NCBI GenBank assembly: GCA_017503785.1
Contig: JAFVSK010000012.1
Coordinates: 49,183 to 113,182, forward strand
Length of the DNA stretch: 64,000 bases
Reading direction: 5' to 3'
From: Clostridia bacterium
GTDB lineage: Bacteria > Bacillota > Clostridia > Oscillospirales > Acutalibacteraceae
The notes beneath the pieces are model-generated. The model searched no databases and was not told the DNA's origin. It saw nothing but the letters and a program-made list of their open reading frames with translations. A program made the translations under genes and the position numbers. Below are positions 49,183-57,791 of the stretch, one piece after another (the stretch's first letter is position 1; each line of letters opens with the position of its first letter).

Positions 49183-49770
49183 TTATAATCCAAAGAGGCC
49201 CTGGAAGCCCAAGAACGATACCGAAACGATCGAAGCAGCCACCAACGTAATGGGCAGGCCTTTCAGCGTTTCGGGAACTTCAGCGCTTTCCAAACGCTCG
49301 CGAACACCGGCGAACATTACCATAGCCAGCAAAAAGCCTAAGCCGGCACCCAACGCATTGACGACCGACTGCACAAAGTTGTAGCCGCTGTCAATATTCA
49401 AGATGGTAACACCCAGCACGGCACAGTTGGTGGTGATGAGCGGCAGATAGATACCCAGCGACTGATACAGCGGCGGAATGAACCGCTTCAACACGATCTC
49501 AACCAACTGCACCAAGGCGGCAATGATGAGAATGAACACGATGGTTTGCAGATAGGCCAAATCGTTGGGAATCAGCAAATAGGTGTAGATGGGCCACGTG
49601 GCAACGGTGGCCATGACCATAACAAAAATAACCGCCACCGACATACCCACAGCCGAGTTTAATTTTTTCGACACGCCGAGGAACGGGCAAATACCCAAGA
49701 ACTGCGACAGCACGAAGTTGTTAACCAGCAGACCGCCGATCAGAATAGCAAATAAGCTACCGTTATTCAT
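49183..49770 (-). CDS. rnfA: Rnf complex subunit RnfA
   Basis: 195 residues, six transmembrane helices. Family blocks: NNFVLSQFLGICPFLGVSKK at the N terminus and LPLITTNCAVLGV near 105, where a conserved cysteine helps bind the membrane-embedded iron-sulfur centre formed with RnfE. Start at 49770 (AGGAGG nine bases upstream); it overlaps the rnfE stop by eight bases. Confidence 0.96.
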   Translation of the reverse strand: MNNGSLFAILIGGLLVNNFVLSQFLGICPFLGVSKKLNSAVGMSVAVIFVMVMATVATWPIYTYLLIPNDLAYLQTIVFILIIAALVQLVEIVLKRFIPPLYQSLGIYLPLITTNCAVLGVTILNIDSGYNFVQSVVNALGAGLGFLLAMVMFAGVRERLESAEVPETLKGLPITLVAASIVSVSFLGFQGLFGL

Positions 49771-50464
49771 GCTCCTTTGCCTCCTCTCCGTGACAGGCAC
49801 CCGCCATCGGGCAGGCAGCACACGCCGACGAGGCCGTGGCAGAAGCCAGCTCGCGGCGGGTTTGGTTCTTCTCCAAACGAATAGACAAGCGGTTGACGAG
49901 CCAAATCATCATGCCGAACACGAAGAAGCCGCCCGCCGGCAAGACAAAGATCGTAATAGCCGGGAACAAGCCACCCTCGGGCCAACCAAACACCGTGCCG
50001 TTCCCCAAGAACTCACGGATGCTGCCCATAACGACCAAGGCTGCCGTAAAGCCGCAGCCCATGCCCAAACCGTCCAGTGCCGACAAGCCCACCGTGTTTT
50101 TACCGGCAAACGCTTCGGCGCGACCGAGAATGATGCAGTTAACCACAATCAGCGGCAGATAAATACCCAGCGATTGGTCGATGGCCGGCAAATACGCCTT
50201 TACCAGCATTTGCACAATAGTGGTAAAGCCGGCGATAACCACGATATACGAAGGTAAGCGAACCTTACCGGGAATGAGCTTACGCAGCAACGAGATCACA
50301 ATATTAGAGCACACCAACACGAAGGTAGCAGCAGCGCCCATGCCTAAGCCGTTCATAGCTGCCGTGGTGACTGCCAACGTGGGACACGTGCCCAGCACCA
50401 AACGAAACACGGGGTTTTCACGCAGGAGACCCTTGGAAAACGCGTTCCAATACCGATTATTCAT
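49763..50464 (-). CDS. rnfE: Rnf complex subunit RnfE
   Basis: 233 residues, six transmembrane helices homologous to RnfA, with GLLRENPVFRLVLGTCPTLA at the N terminus and LPLIVVNCIILGRAEAFA near 105. The C terminus is extended by about 30 residues with cysteines (SACAACPMAGAC) after the last helix; this tail is not essential in the family. Overlaps rnfG and rnfA by eight bases each. Confidence 0.95.
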   Translation of the reverse strand: MNNRYWNAFSKGLLRENPVFRLVLGTCPTLAVTTAAMNGLGMGAAATFVLVCSNIVISLLRKLIPGKVRLPSYIVVIAGFTTIVQMLVKAYLPAIDQSLGIYLPLIVVNCIILGRAEAFAGKNTVGLSALDGLGMGCGFTAALVVMGSIREFLGNGTVFGWPEGGLFPAITIFVLPAGGFFVFGMMIWLVNRLSIRLEKNQTRRELASATASSACAACPMAGACHGEEAKEHE

Positions 50465-51008
50465 CTGCGTTCACCCCTTTCGCCAGCTGATACCATTCGA
50501 GCGCCTGCGTTACCGCCTTGCGCACACCGTTGGAGGTCTTGGTGGCCTGCGACACCGCATCCACTGTTTCGACCTCTTCCTTGGTGGTTTTGCCCAACAA
50601 GCTCGGCAGGAAGTTTTCGTCCTTTTCGATCTTGCCGACATAACCGGCTGTTTCATTATCATCGGTGATCTTCACGCCTTGCACGGCACCGTCAGCACCG
50701 ATACCCACCATGACCATCAAACCGGAGCTCTTACCGACCGAGCTGACCGTAAACACATAGCCGCAGGCTGCACCGTTGTTCATGCCCACGTAATACACGA
50801 CCGACTCACCGTTTGCCGTTATTTCGTTCTTTTCAAAAGAAGTGGCATCCTTGATAACCTCGGCGCGGGCTTCATTTTCGATCTGTTCGGTGCGCAGAGC
50901 AATGGTATTCTTGGTTAATGCGTTGGTTCCTGCCAATGCCGCCGTAACGATACCGGCAATCAGCATTAGAGCCAGGGCAGAGATCAGAATATCACGAAAC
51001 GATTTCAT
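50457..51008 (-). CDS. rnfG: Rnf complex subunit RnfG, flavin-binding
   Basis: 183 residues: one N-terminal transmembrane helix and an exported FMN-binding domain. FMN is normally linked to the last Thr of S-G-A-T; here the segment is AVSQATKTSNG with Thr156 as the acceptor and Gln in place of Gly. The flavinylating enzyme ApbE is encoded at 5507-6493. Overlaps rnfD by four bases. Confidence 0.93.
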   Translation of the reverse strand: MKSFRDILISALALMLIAGIVTAALAGTNALTKNTIALRTEQIENEARAEVIKDATSFEKNEITANGESVVYYVGMNNGAACGYVFTVSSVGKSSGLMVMVGIGADGAVQGVKITDDNETAGYVGKIEKDENFLPSLLGKTTKEEVETVDAVSQATKTSNGVRKAVTQALEWYQLAKGVNADE

Positions 51009-51973
51009 TTCTCCACCTTCTTTCGCTGTTCACCAAACGGACGCGGCCGCGTAACACGCTCAATCAGCGGCACGAGAATGTTCATAATCACAATCGCGAA
51101 CGATACGCCCTCCGGCAGTGAGCCGAATAAGCGGATCAATACCGTTATGACACCGCAGCCGATAGCATACACCAGCTTACCGGTGCGATTGATGGGGCAT
51201 GTAGCGTAATCGGTTGCCATAAACACGGCACCCAACATCAGGCCACCCGACAAGACAGCGGCCGGTGCCTGCGTATACAGCGACCACGTTTCGGCACCGA
51301 CGTTGCCGAGCAGCAGCGTGAGAACAAATACCGTGCCGATATAGACCACCGGGATCATCGGGCTGATAACACGGCGAATAACCAAATACAAACCGCCGAT
51401 CAACAGGGCGATCACGCAGGTCTCACCAAGTGAGCCGCCGCGTAGACCGAACAGCAGATCGGTGAGCGGCGGAATCTCGGCACCCTCGGCCAACGGCGTG
51501 GCCGAGGACACGACGTCCGTCTTGCCAAGCCACGCAAACGGTGCTTCCCAGTTGTTCATTTCACCGGGGAAACTGCCCATGAGCACGATACGGCCAACCA
51601 GTGCAGGGTTCACAAAGTTTTGACCCAAGCCACCAAACATTTGCTTCGCAACCACAATGGCCACCACGCTGCCAAACGCAGCCTGCCAGAGCGGAATGGT
51701 GGACGGCAGGTTAAACGCGAGCAGCAAGCCCGTGACAACCGCCGACAGATCGCCCACCGTTTGGGCGCGTTTCATTACACGGCGGCTGAGGTATTCGGCG
51801 GCGATGGCGGCCGCAACGCAAACCACTTCCACGGCCAAGGCACGGAAGCCAAACAGCCATATCGAGGCCAACAGTGCCGGGATTAAGGCAATAATAACGT
51901 CACGCATGACATCACGGGTATTCATACCGCAATGCACGTGAGGTGACGAAGAAACCAACAACGTTTGTTCCAT
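51005..51973 (-). CDS. rnfD: Rnf complex subunit RnfD, flavin-binding membrane subunit
   Basis: 322 residues with about eight or nine transmembrane helices. The flavinylation segment VVSSATPLAEG has Thr159 as expected FMN site. FVNPALVGRIVLM near 121 and the loop MATDYATCPINRTGK near 250 are family blocks. It is part of the ion channel of the complex. Starts 21 bases after rnfC. Confidence 0.95.
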   Translation of the reverse strand: MEQTLLVSSSPHVHCGMNTRDVMRDVIIALIPALLASIWLFGFRALAVEVVCVAAAIAAEYLSRRVMKRAQTVGDLSAVVTGLLLAFNLPSTIPLWQAAFGSVVAIVVAKQMFGGLGQNFVNPALVGRIVLMGSFPGEMNNWEAPFAWLGKTDVVSSATPLAEGAEIPPLTDLLFGLRGGSLGETCVIALLIGGLYLVIRRVISPMIPVVYIGTVFVLTLLLGNVGAETWSLYTQAPAAVLSGGLMLGAVFMATDYATCPINRTGKLVYAIGCGVITVLIRLFGSLPEGVSFAIVIMNILVPLIERVTRPRPFGEQRKKVEK

Positions 51974-51994
51974 AACTGTTCCGTCCTTTCCGTG

Positions 51995-53317
51995 TTATTT
52001 CGCCGAGCGCAACACATCTTTCGCCATACGGATGGTTTGCAGTATGGGACGATGTGCCGGACAAGAGAAGGTGCAGCAGCCGCATTCCATACACGTCATT
52101 GTGGAAAGACGGCGCAGCGAGTCAATGTCGTTAGCCATATAGGCTTTCGTGATGGAGGTGGGCAGCAAGGTCATCGGGCAGGCATCCACACAGCGACCGC
52201 AACGGATGCAGGTGCTGGCCGGGATCTCTTGCACGTCCTCGTCGGCCAAGGCGATGATCGCATTGTTTTGCTTCAAAATCGGCAACTCAGAGTTCATCAG
52301 TGCCAAGCCCATCATCGGGCCGCCGTAAAGCAGCTTGCGAATCGGTTTTTTCACGCCCACGAATTTGAGGACGTCCTCGATCGGTGTGCCGATCCATGTG
52401 CGCAGATTCATCGGCTTTTCAATTGCCGAGCCTGCCACGGTGATGCGCTTGCGAATAAGCGGTGTGCCGGTTTTCAAATAACGGCGCAGCTTGGCGACCG
52501 AGGTAACATTCATTACGATAACGCCCACGTCGGCCGGCAGCCCGCCCGCCGGAACGATACGTCCGGTACATTCGGCAATGAGCACCTTTTCAGCACCCTG
52601 CGGATAGCGGGTGCGCAGCGCTTTAACCGAAATGGTCTGTTTGGGATTCTTAATGGTTTCTGCCATACGCGACAGCACCGCAATGGCTGCCGGCTTATTG
52701 CTTTCAACACCGATGATGGCACGAGAAGCACCCAAGAAGCCCATAATGGTGCGAATACCCGAAATGATATCCCAGGAATTCTCCAAGCACTCGCGGTAGT
52801 CGGCCGTGATATACGGCTCACATTCCGCGGCGTTGATCACCAAGGTGTCGATCGCCTCGCGATTTTTGGGATTGAGCTTTACATGCATCGGGAAACCGGC
52901 GCCGCCCAAACCGACGATACCGGAATTGCGAACCGCTGCAATAAACTCCTCAAAGGTTTCCACCTTCGGCGGCTGCATACTCGCATGAGGGCGACGCTCG
53001 CCATCGGACGTGATGACCAAGGCGTTCGCTTTACGACCACCGGGTAACAGCAGTTCCTTCGTACCGGTAACCGTACCGGAAATACTGCTGTGAATGGGTG
53101 CCGAAATGGGCGAATCGCTATCACCGATGATTTGACCGACGTCGACCGTATCTCCCACCTTCACGGTAGGCGTACAGGGGGCACCGATGTGCTGCGACAT
53201 CGACACCACGATCTTCTCCGGTATGGGCATTGTGACGCTTTCAAGTTCCGCTGCGTCTTTATGCTGCGCCGGATGAACGCCGCCGTGAGGTCTCCAAATC
53301 TGTGGAAAAACGGACAT
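51995..53317 (-). CDS. rnfC: Rnf complex subunit RnfC, NADH-interacting subunit
   Basis: 440 residues from ATG 53317 (AAAGGTG seven bases upstream). N-terminal biotinyl-lipoyl-like region (GGVHPAQHKD, VKVGDTVDVGQIIGDSD), flavin/NADH region with GLGGAGFPMHVKLNP and AAECEPYITADYR, a SLBB part, and two 4Fe-4S sites CIRCGRCVDACP and CMECGCCTFSCP. First rnf gene after the Gx-type gene. Coupled ferredoxin:NAD+ oxidation would build a sodium or proton gradient. Confidence 0.96.
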   Translation of the reverse strand: MSVFPQIWRPHGGVHPAQHKDAAELESVTMPIPEKIVVSMSQHIGAPCTPTVKVGDTVDVGQIIGDSDSPISAPIHSSISGTVTGTKELLLPGGRKANALVITSDGERRPHASMQPPKVETFEEFIAAVRNSGIVGLGGAGFPMHVKLNPKNREAIDTLVINAAECEPYITADYRECLENSWDIISGIRTIMGFLGASRAIIGVESNKPAAIAVLSRMAETIKNPKQTISVKALRTRYPQGAEKVLIAECTGRIVPAGGLPADVGVIVMNVTSVAKLRRYLKTGTPLIRKRITVAGSAIEKPMNLRTWIGTPIEDVLKFVGVKKPIRKLLYGGPMMGLALMNSELPILKQNNAIIALADEDVQEIPASTCIRCGRCVDACPMTLLPTSITKAYMANDIDSLRRLSTMTCMECGCCTFSCPAHRPILQTIRMAKDVLRSAK

Positions 53318-53343
53318 AAGATCACACCTTTCTGGGAATTTGT

Positions 53344-53838
53344 TTATTTTGAAAATTGACGAAGATGCGGATAAGAAACATTCAGAGCCAAGCCGGTAAC
53401 CGCACCGGCAGGAATGGCCATAAGCAGCAGAAGCGGCGTGTAATACCACATGGCGCTGCCGAGCAACGCTACCGACATAAGCAGTTGGCCAAGGTTGTGC
53501 GCTGCCGCTCCCACAACGCCCCAGCCGATAAAGCTGAAGTGACGGTGCAAAAGCTTGCGGAACACCATCATGGCAAGCAACGCTGCCGCACCTCCCGCCG
53601 TACTCATGAGGCAAGCCACGGGGCCGCGCAACAGGGCAAACACGGCTTTCACTGCAGTAATGCCCACGGCACTCCCCACCGACAGCTCTGCCAAAGCGTA
53701 CATGACCACCAAATTGGCTAACCCCAAGCGAGCGCCGGGAATGGGTAGCGGCGGAAGAAATCCCTCCAAAAAGGAAAACGCCAGCGCTAACGCAGCCAAA
53801 ACGGCAGTGATGGTCAACCGATAAACGTGCTTTTTCAT
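53344..53838 (-). CDS. Gx-transporter / heptaprenyl diphosphate synthase component I-like membrane protein
   Basis: 164 residues, about five transmembrane helices with LPIPGARLGLANLVVMYAL near 32 and LLRGPVACLMSTAGGAAALL near 70, the Hpre_diP_synt_I signature, related to ECF substrate-binding components. In Clostridia this gene often accompanies rnf and NusG-II genes; its substrate is unknown. Its start shares an ATGA overlap with the NusG-II gene. Confidence 0.88.
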   Translation of the reverse strand: MKKHVYRLTITAVLAALALAFSFLEGFLPPLPIPGARLGLANLVVMYALAELSVGSAVGITAVKAVFALLRGPVACLMSTAGGAAALLAMMVFRKLLHRHFSFIGWGVVGAAAHNLGQLLMSVALLGSAMWYYTPLLLLMAIPAGAVTGLALNVSYPHLRQFSK

Positions 53839-54212
53839 GCTGTCACCCCGTCTACTGCCGGTTCGCCGCCGAGGATCTGCACGCAGACACCTGCCGGAAC
53901 ACAAGCCGCCGTTTGACCGCTGCGAGATAACCAACCGCTGTGCACGCACACCTGATCGGGACAAGAGCTCTCTCGCACGCGCGCGCGGCCGTTGTCGATC
54001 TCGATCAACAAATCAATACCGTTATTGCCGGAAATCTCGATGGTTTGAACACGATTTAGGGAAATATATTCTTTGTGTCCGTCGGGATATTGCACCGATA
54101 CCTGCGAAGCGGGAGCTTGTCCGAACCATAAAAAAAAGGCGGTCAGCAGAGCCGTTACCAGAACAGCACACGCCGCCGCAATATCGCCGCGACGCAACCA
54201 TACAGGTCTCAA
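53835..54212 (-). CDS. NusG domain II-containing protein
   Basis: A single membrane helix (about residues 12-34) is followed by a NusG-II beta domain: ISLNRVQTIEISGNNGID and the cysteine-containing SSCPDQVCVHSGWLSRSGQT ending in VCVQI. I choose the TTG at 54212 (125 residues) with GGGGGGAG just before it, because the promoter at 54265-54293 would place the ATGs at 54254 and 54266 at or upstream of the transcript start. Such proteins are linked to rnf operons and ApbE, role unknown. First gene of the rnf transcript. Confidence 0.82.
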   Translation of the reverse strand: MRPVWLRRGDIAAACAVLVTALLTAFFLWFGQAPASQVSVQYPDGHKEYISLNRVQTIEISGNNGIDLLIEIDNGRARVRESSCPDQVCVHSGWLSRSGQTAACVPAGVCVQILGGEPAVDGVTA

Positions 54213-54264
54213 TCGACTCCCCCCATTTGATCGCGTTTTTGCAAACTTAGTCATATTACTGTCC

Positions 54265-54293
54265 ATTATATATCACTTTTGGACAGATTTCAA
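54265..54293 (-). promoter_or_regulatory. Promoter of the NusG-II/Gx/rnf operon
   Basis: -35 TTGAAA (54288-54293), 17-base spacer, -10 TATAAT (54265-54270). No Rex-type site is visible here. Confidence 0.8.
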
Positions 54294-54303
54294 GTCCAAT
54301 ATA

Positions 54304-55149
54304 TTACAAAAACGCGGAAATTAACAACATTTCCTGCGCTTTTTCGTAAATTTTTTCAAAATCGGAAAGCGGCAACGGATTGACACCTTTTCCCAATTCC
54401 ATCGTAAAGCCCGGTCGATGATACTGCTTGATGAACCAATCCTTAAATCCGCCGTGTGAAGCAAGCCCCGTAGGTGAAGATACCACGTATCCCGAGGCGG
54501 CCGCCATGGTCATCGCCATCAGTTCGGATTCGCGGGGTGTATGCTCACCATACTGCCAATAGATCTCCTCACCCTGGCTGTGCAACGCTACCACGTGACG
54601 AAAATCACCGCGTTCGCAAAGTGCTACCAACGCTTGGGTTTCCGGCTCACTTTCCGGCGATGCCCCACCCCATTGACGGGCACACGGACCGACGATTCCT
54701 TTTTTTCGTTCTGCTTGTTGCAATTCCTGCCAACCTGCGTTAAAATTATGATTAAGGTCCACACCGTTGGCGTTGGCCTGCCAACGATGCTCGGCATCAC
54801 GCAGGCCGATCTCGACACCGTCGGGATTTACCATCGGCACCAACACCAAGCTGCGGCCAGACATGGCGCGACGAACGTTCCACCCGCAAAGCGGCGTATG
54901 ATCGTGCAACGAGCGGCACATGTCTTCGCACAAGCGCAGGCACACCCACGCGGTAAGCCATTCCTGCCCGTGAAATGCAGCGGCAATCAGCACGCGCTCC
55001 TTACCGCTGCCCAAGGTCAGCCCCCACAAGTTGCGCCCTTGCACGCTTTGGCCGATGGGCGCCGCACACAAAAACCGGTAACGCGCTGTCAAAGCCTTCA
55101 CCGTCCCGCAGACCGTTCCGTAATCCAGTTGTCGCACGGTCGTTATCAC
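54304..55149 (-). CDS. M14 family zinc carboxypeptidase (murein peptidase-like)
   Basis: 281 residues from a GTG at 55149, preceded by GGGGGG at seven bases. Zinc ligands: AAFHGQEWLT (His, Glu near 60) and VALHSQGEEIYW (His near 185); substrate Arg/Asn region VPMVNPDGVEIG and NANGVDLNHNFN; catalytic Glu in FTMELGKG near 254. No signal peptide. The layout fits cytoplasmic gamma-D-glutamyl-diamino-acid or MpaA-type muropeptide recycling peptidases. Divergent from the Nudix gene. Confidence 0.88.
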   Translation of the reverse strand: MITTVRQLDYGTVCGTVKALTARYRFLCAAPIGQSVQGRNLWGLTLGSGKERVLIAAAFHGQEWLTAWVCLRLCEDMCRSLHDHTPLCGWNVRRAMSGRSLVLVPMVNPDGVEIGLRDAEHRWQANANGVDLNHNFNAGWQELQQAERKKGIVGPCARQWGGASPESEPETQALVALCERGDFRHVVALHSQGEEIYWQYGEHTPRESELMAMTMAAASGYVVSSPTGLASHGGFKDWFIKQYHRPGFTMELGKGVNPLPLSDFEKIYEKAQEMLLISAFL

Positions 55150-55195
55150 GGTACCACCCCCCTTCGTTACACCGTATTCATTAGGAGTGATCAAT

Positions 55196-55735
55196 ATGAA
55201 TTTGAAAGAAGAAACGCTTATCCGCGAATATCAGTTCCGCGGGCGCATCATTAACCTGCGCACCGATACCGTGAAGCTGCCCAACGGCGCAGAAGCAGGC
55301 CGCGAGGTGGTGGAGCACCCCGGCGGTGTATGCGTGGCACCGTTAACCGGTGCCGGTGAATTGCTGTTCGTTCGGCAGTATCGCTATCCGTATGAGGAAG
55401 TGGTGTTGGAGCTACCTGCCGGCAAGCGCGACCGCAAAAACGAGGAACCGTTAAGTTGCGGCAAGCGTGAGCTGTTGGAGGAAACCGGTGCCACTGCCGA
55501 AAACTACACGTTCCTCGGCAAGGTGTACCCTACCCCCGGCTTTTGCGACGAGGTGATCTATCTCTACCTCGCTACAGGGCTTTCATTCGGTGAGGCTCAA
55601 CCCGACGAGGATGAATTCGTGGAGGTAGAGCGCATTCCGCTCGAGCGTGCGGTGGACATGGTGATGAACAACGAGATCACCGATGCTAAAACGCAGATCG
55701 CTATTTTAAAAACAGCCAGATTACTCAAGCAATAA
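55196..55735 (+). CDS. Nudix hydrolase, ADP-ribose pyrophosphatase type
   Basis: 179 residues with a complete Nudix box (G-x5-E-x7-RELLEETG, about 82-104) and the YRYPYEEVVLELPAG lead-in typical of ADP-ribose pyrophosphatases. Cleaves ADP-ribose to AMP and ribose-5-phosphate. The ATG 55196 is eight bases after AGGAG. Confidence 0.93.
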   Translation: MNLKEETLIREYQFRGRIINLRTDTVKLPNGAEAGREVVEHPGGVCVAPLTGAGELLFVRQYRYPYEEVVLELPAGKRDRKNEEPLSCGKRELLEETGATAENYTFLGKVYPTPGFCDEVIYLYLATGLSFGEAQPDEDEFVEVERIPLERAVDMVMNNEITDAKTQIAILKTARLLKQ

Positions 55736-55738
55736 ACA

Positions 55739-55767
55739 AACGCGGCGGATGTGTTATCCGCCGCGTT
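55739..55767. terminator. Bidirectional terminator after the Nudix gene
   Basis: 12-bp stem AACGCGGCGGAT with a 5-base loop and TTTT. Confidence 0.88.
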
Positions 55768-55778
55768 TTCGCGTTTTA

Positions 55779-56255
55779 TTAATCGTTCTGTGCCATTTCA
55801 ATGCAAGCGTCGATCACCAGCACCACCGCCAAGGCGGCAATAGCATCGGCGCCGGGCTGAATGACGATTTGGTAGGTGTCGCCCCACGTGAACCATTTCT
55901 TTGATACAAAGGCTACGGGCTGATCGCCGTTTCTTATGGTGTATTCGTGCCCTGAAAAATCGCCTTCCACTTCCCAGCCCAAGCCGTGAACTGTGTACCA
56001 CTGCTGAAACAGCGCGATCTCACGCACCACTTCGGCGATTTCGCTTCCGTCGCGAAAAATATGGAACTTCGGCAAAAACGACCACACTTTTTGCTGAATA
56101 TAGGCGAGCTCCTGTCCGTTTAAGTCGTACAAATGCAGCTTCTTACCAAAGCTAAACACTTCGCCCTCTACATAAAACTGCTCACGCTCCAAGGCATCGT
56201 AAACGGAGAACCTATCCCCCCAGGTAAATACACGCTGTTTAATATACAACTCCAT
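55779..56255 (-). CDS. LURP-one-related (tubby-like) protein
   Basis: 158 residues from ATG 56255 (AGGGAGG seven bases upstream). Repeated beta-strand pattern: VFTWGDRFSVYD, EGEVFSFGKKLHLYD, KVWSFLPKFHIF, KKWFTWGDTYQIV, ending in a hydrophobic helix IAALAVVLVIDACI. This matches the LOR/YxjI barrel with its central helix. Function unknown; membrane-lipid or signal binding is suggested for tubby folds. Confidence 0.85.
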   Translation of the reverse strand: MELYIKQRVFTWGDRFSVYDALEREQFYVEGEVFSFGKKLHLYDLNGQELAYIQQKVWSFLPKFHIFRDGSEIAEVVREIALFQQWYTVHGLGWEVEGDFSGHEYTIRNGDQPVAFVSKKWFTWGDTYQIVIQPGADAIAALAVVLVIDACIEMAQND

Positions 56256-56276
56256 GAACATCCCTCCCTTACGGTT

Positions 56277-56306
56277 ATCATAGCATTCTGAAAACGGTAT
56301 TGTCAA
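56277..56306 (-). promoter_or_regulatory. Promoter of the LURP-one-related gene
   Basis: -35 TTGACA (56301-56306), 18-base spacer, -10 TATGAT (56277-56282) with upstream TGn. Confidence 0.78.
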
Positions 56307-56369
56307 CTGCTTTCCACGCTGTTCTTTACAGCAACGGCTGTTGCATACAGTAATCGTGGAGGGATGCGT

Positions 56370-57773
56370 ATGTGGGATCAAGTGATCGTATTCGGGTATT
56401 TAGCCGTTTTGGTGATTGTTGGGCTGCGCGGCGGCGGTAAAATTAAAAATGCTGCCGATTTTACCGCCACGGGAAAGCGCTGCGGCACGGCGGTGGTATT
56501 TGCCACCCTGTCTGCTTCATTTATTGGCGGTGGATATTCCTCCGGCAACGCCGCAGCCGCCTATGAAAGCGGTATCGGAACCGCGCTGGCGCTGTTCGGC
56601 TTCGGAATCGGCATGATACTGATCGGCAAATTTTTGGTGCCGGGGGTGGCGCGGTTCCCTCACGCAAAAACCGTGGGCGGCATCCTTGGTAATGTTTACG
56701 GCTCCCGCGCCCGCTTTGTGACAGGCTTGTTTTCCTTTTTATGTTGTGCCGGTGTTGTAGGGGCACAAATGGAATCTATCGGACTGGTATTTCACACACT
56801 GCTGGGAGTTCCCAAAACTGCAGGAATCATAATCGGCTGCTCGGTGGTGCTGCTGTACACCACCTTTGGCGGTATGGAATCGGTGCTCACCGCCGATATG
56901 ATCCAATTCTTTTTGTTGGCACTGGGAATGCCGCTTTTGCTCCTGATTGCTGTCATTGCGGGCGGTGGTCCTGCGGCAACGTGGAGAGCCATTCCTGCGG
57001 AGCTACTTGACCCGTTAAATCAAACCACGCTGCCGGCGTTTCTTTCGCTGTTTCTTTCCATGATGTGCGGCGAGGCACTGGCGCCGCCGTATATGCAACG
57101 CTTGCTCATTGGAAAAACACCGCGAGAAACCGCACGCGGCACGATGCTGAGCGGTGCCTTTTCATTGCCGTTTTTTTTGGTAACTGCCGGCGTGGGCCTT
57201 TCGGCAAGAGCATTGGGAATCGAAGGAGATCCCGCCACCGTCATGCCCGATCTGATTTTGCGGATACTCCCCATCGGCCTGCGCGGCCTCCTGATGGCAG
57301 CAATGGTTTCGATCATCCTTTCGGCAGCCGACGGCTTCTTAAACGGTGCGGCAGTCAGCCTGGTGTGTGACACCATTCTCCCCCGCCGCCCCATGGCAGA
57401 CCGTGCGCAGCTGCACTGCCTTCGCACCGTTAATCTTCTCACCGGCCTTGCGGCAATGGCCTTAGCCTTTTTGGTACCGAACGTATTTTCCATTTTGCTG
57501 CTGGCCTATTCCTTCTGGAGCCCTGCCTTGTTGATACCGTTGGCAGCAGCATTACTGGGCGTCCGTGCTGATGAACGCACGTTTTTTCGCGCACTTATCA
57601 GCGGTGTATCGGTGTGTCTGCTGTGGAACCACGTGCTTTGTCGACCGCTCGGTATCGACGGAACCGCCGTGGGAACACTGGCTAATTTCGTCGTGTTTAC
57701 CATTTCGCATTTCGTGACCGAAAAGCCACTTGACAAAGCGCCGAAAGCGGTGTATTCTCCACTTAAAGAGTAA
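56370..57773 (+). CDS. Sodium:solute symporter family transporter
   Basis: 467 residues with about 13 transmembrane helices of the LeuT-fold SSS family: ATLSASFIGGGYSSGNAAAAY near 49, GGMESVLTADMIQFFLLALG near 171 and AAMVSIILSAADGFLNGAAVS near 311 (sodium-site serines). GGAGGG precedes ATG 56370. It is the first gene of a three-gene operon with an amidohydrolase and a PHP enzyme, so it probably imports their substrate, a small carboxylate or amide. No -35/-10 pair stands out. Confidence 0.87.
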   Translation: MWDQVIVFGYLAVLVIVGLRGGGKIKNAADFTATGKRCGTAVVFATLSASFIGGGYSSGNAAAAYESGIGTALALFGFGIGMILIGKFLVPGVARFPHAKTVGGILGNVYGSRARFVTGLFSFLCCAGVVGAQMESIGLVFHTLLGVPKTAGIIIGCSVVLLYTTFGGMESVLTADMIQFFLLALGMPLLLLIAVIAGGGPAATWRAIPAELLDPLNQTTLPAFLSLFLSMMCGEALAPPYMQRLLIGKTPRETARGTMLSGAFSLPFFLVTAGVGLSARALGIEGDPATVMPDLILRILPIGLRGLLMAAMVSIILSAADGFLNGAAVSLVCDTILPRRPMADRAQLHCLRTVNLLTGLAAMALAFLVPNVFSILLLAYSFWSPALLIPLAAALLGVRADERTFFRALISGVSVCLLWNHVLCRPLGIDGTAVGTLANFVVFTISHFVTEKPLDKAPKAVYSPLKE

Positions 57774-57791
57774 TCGTTTGGAGGTAACCGT

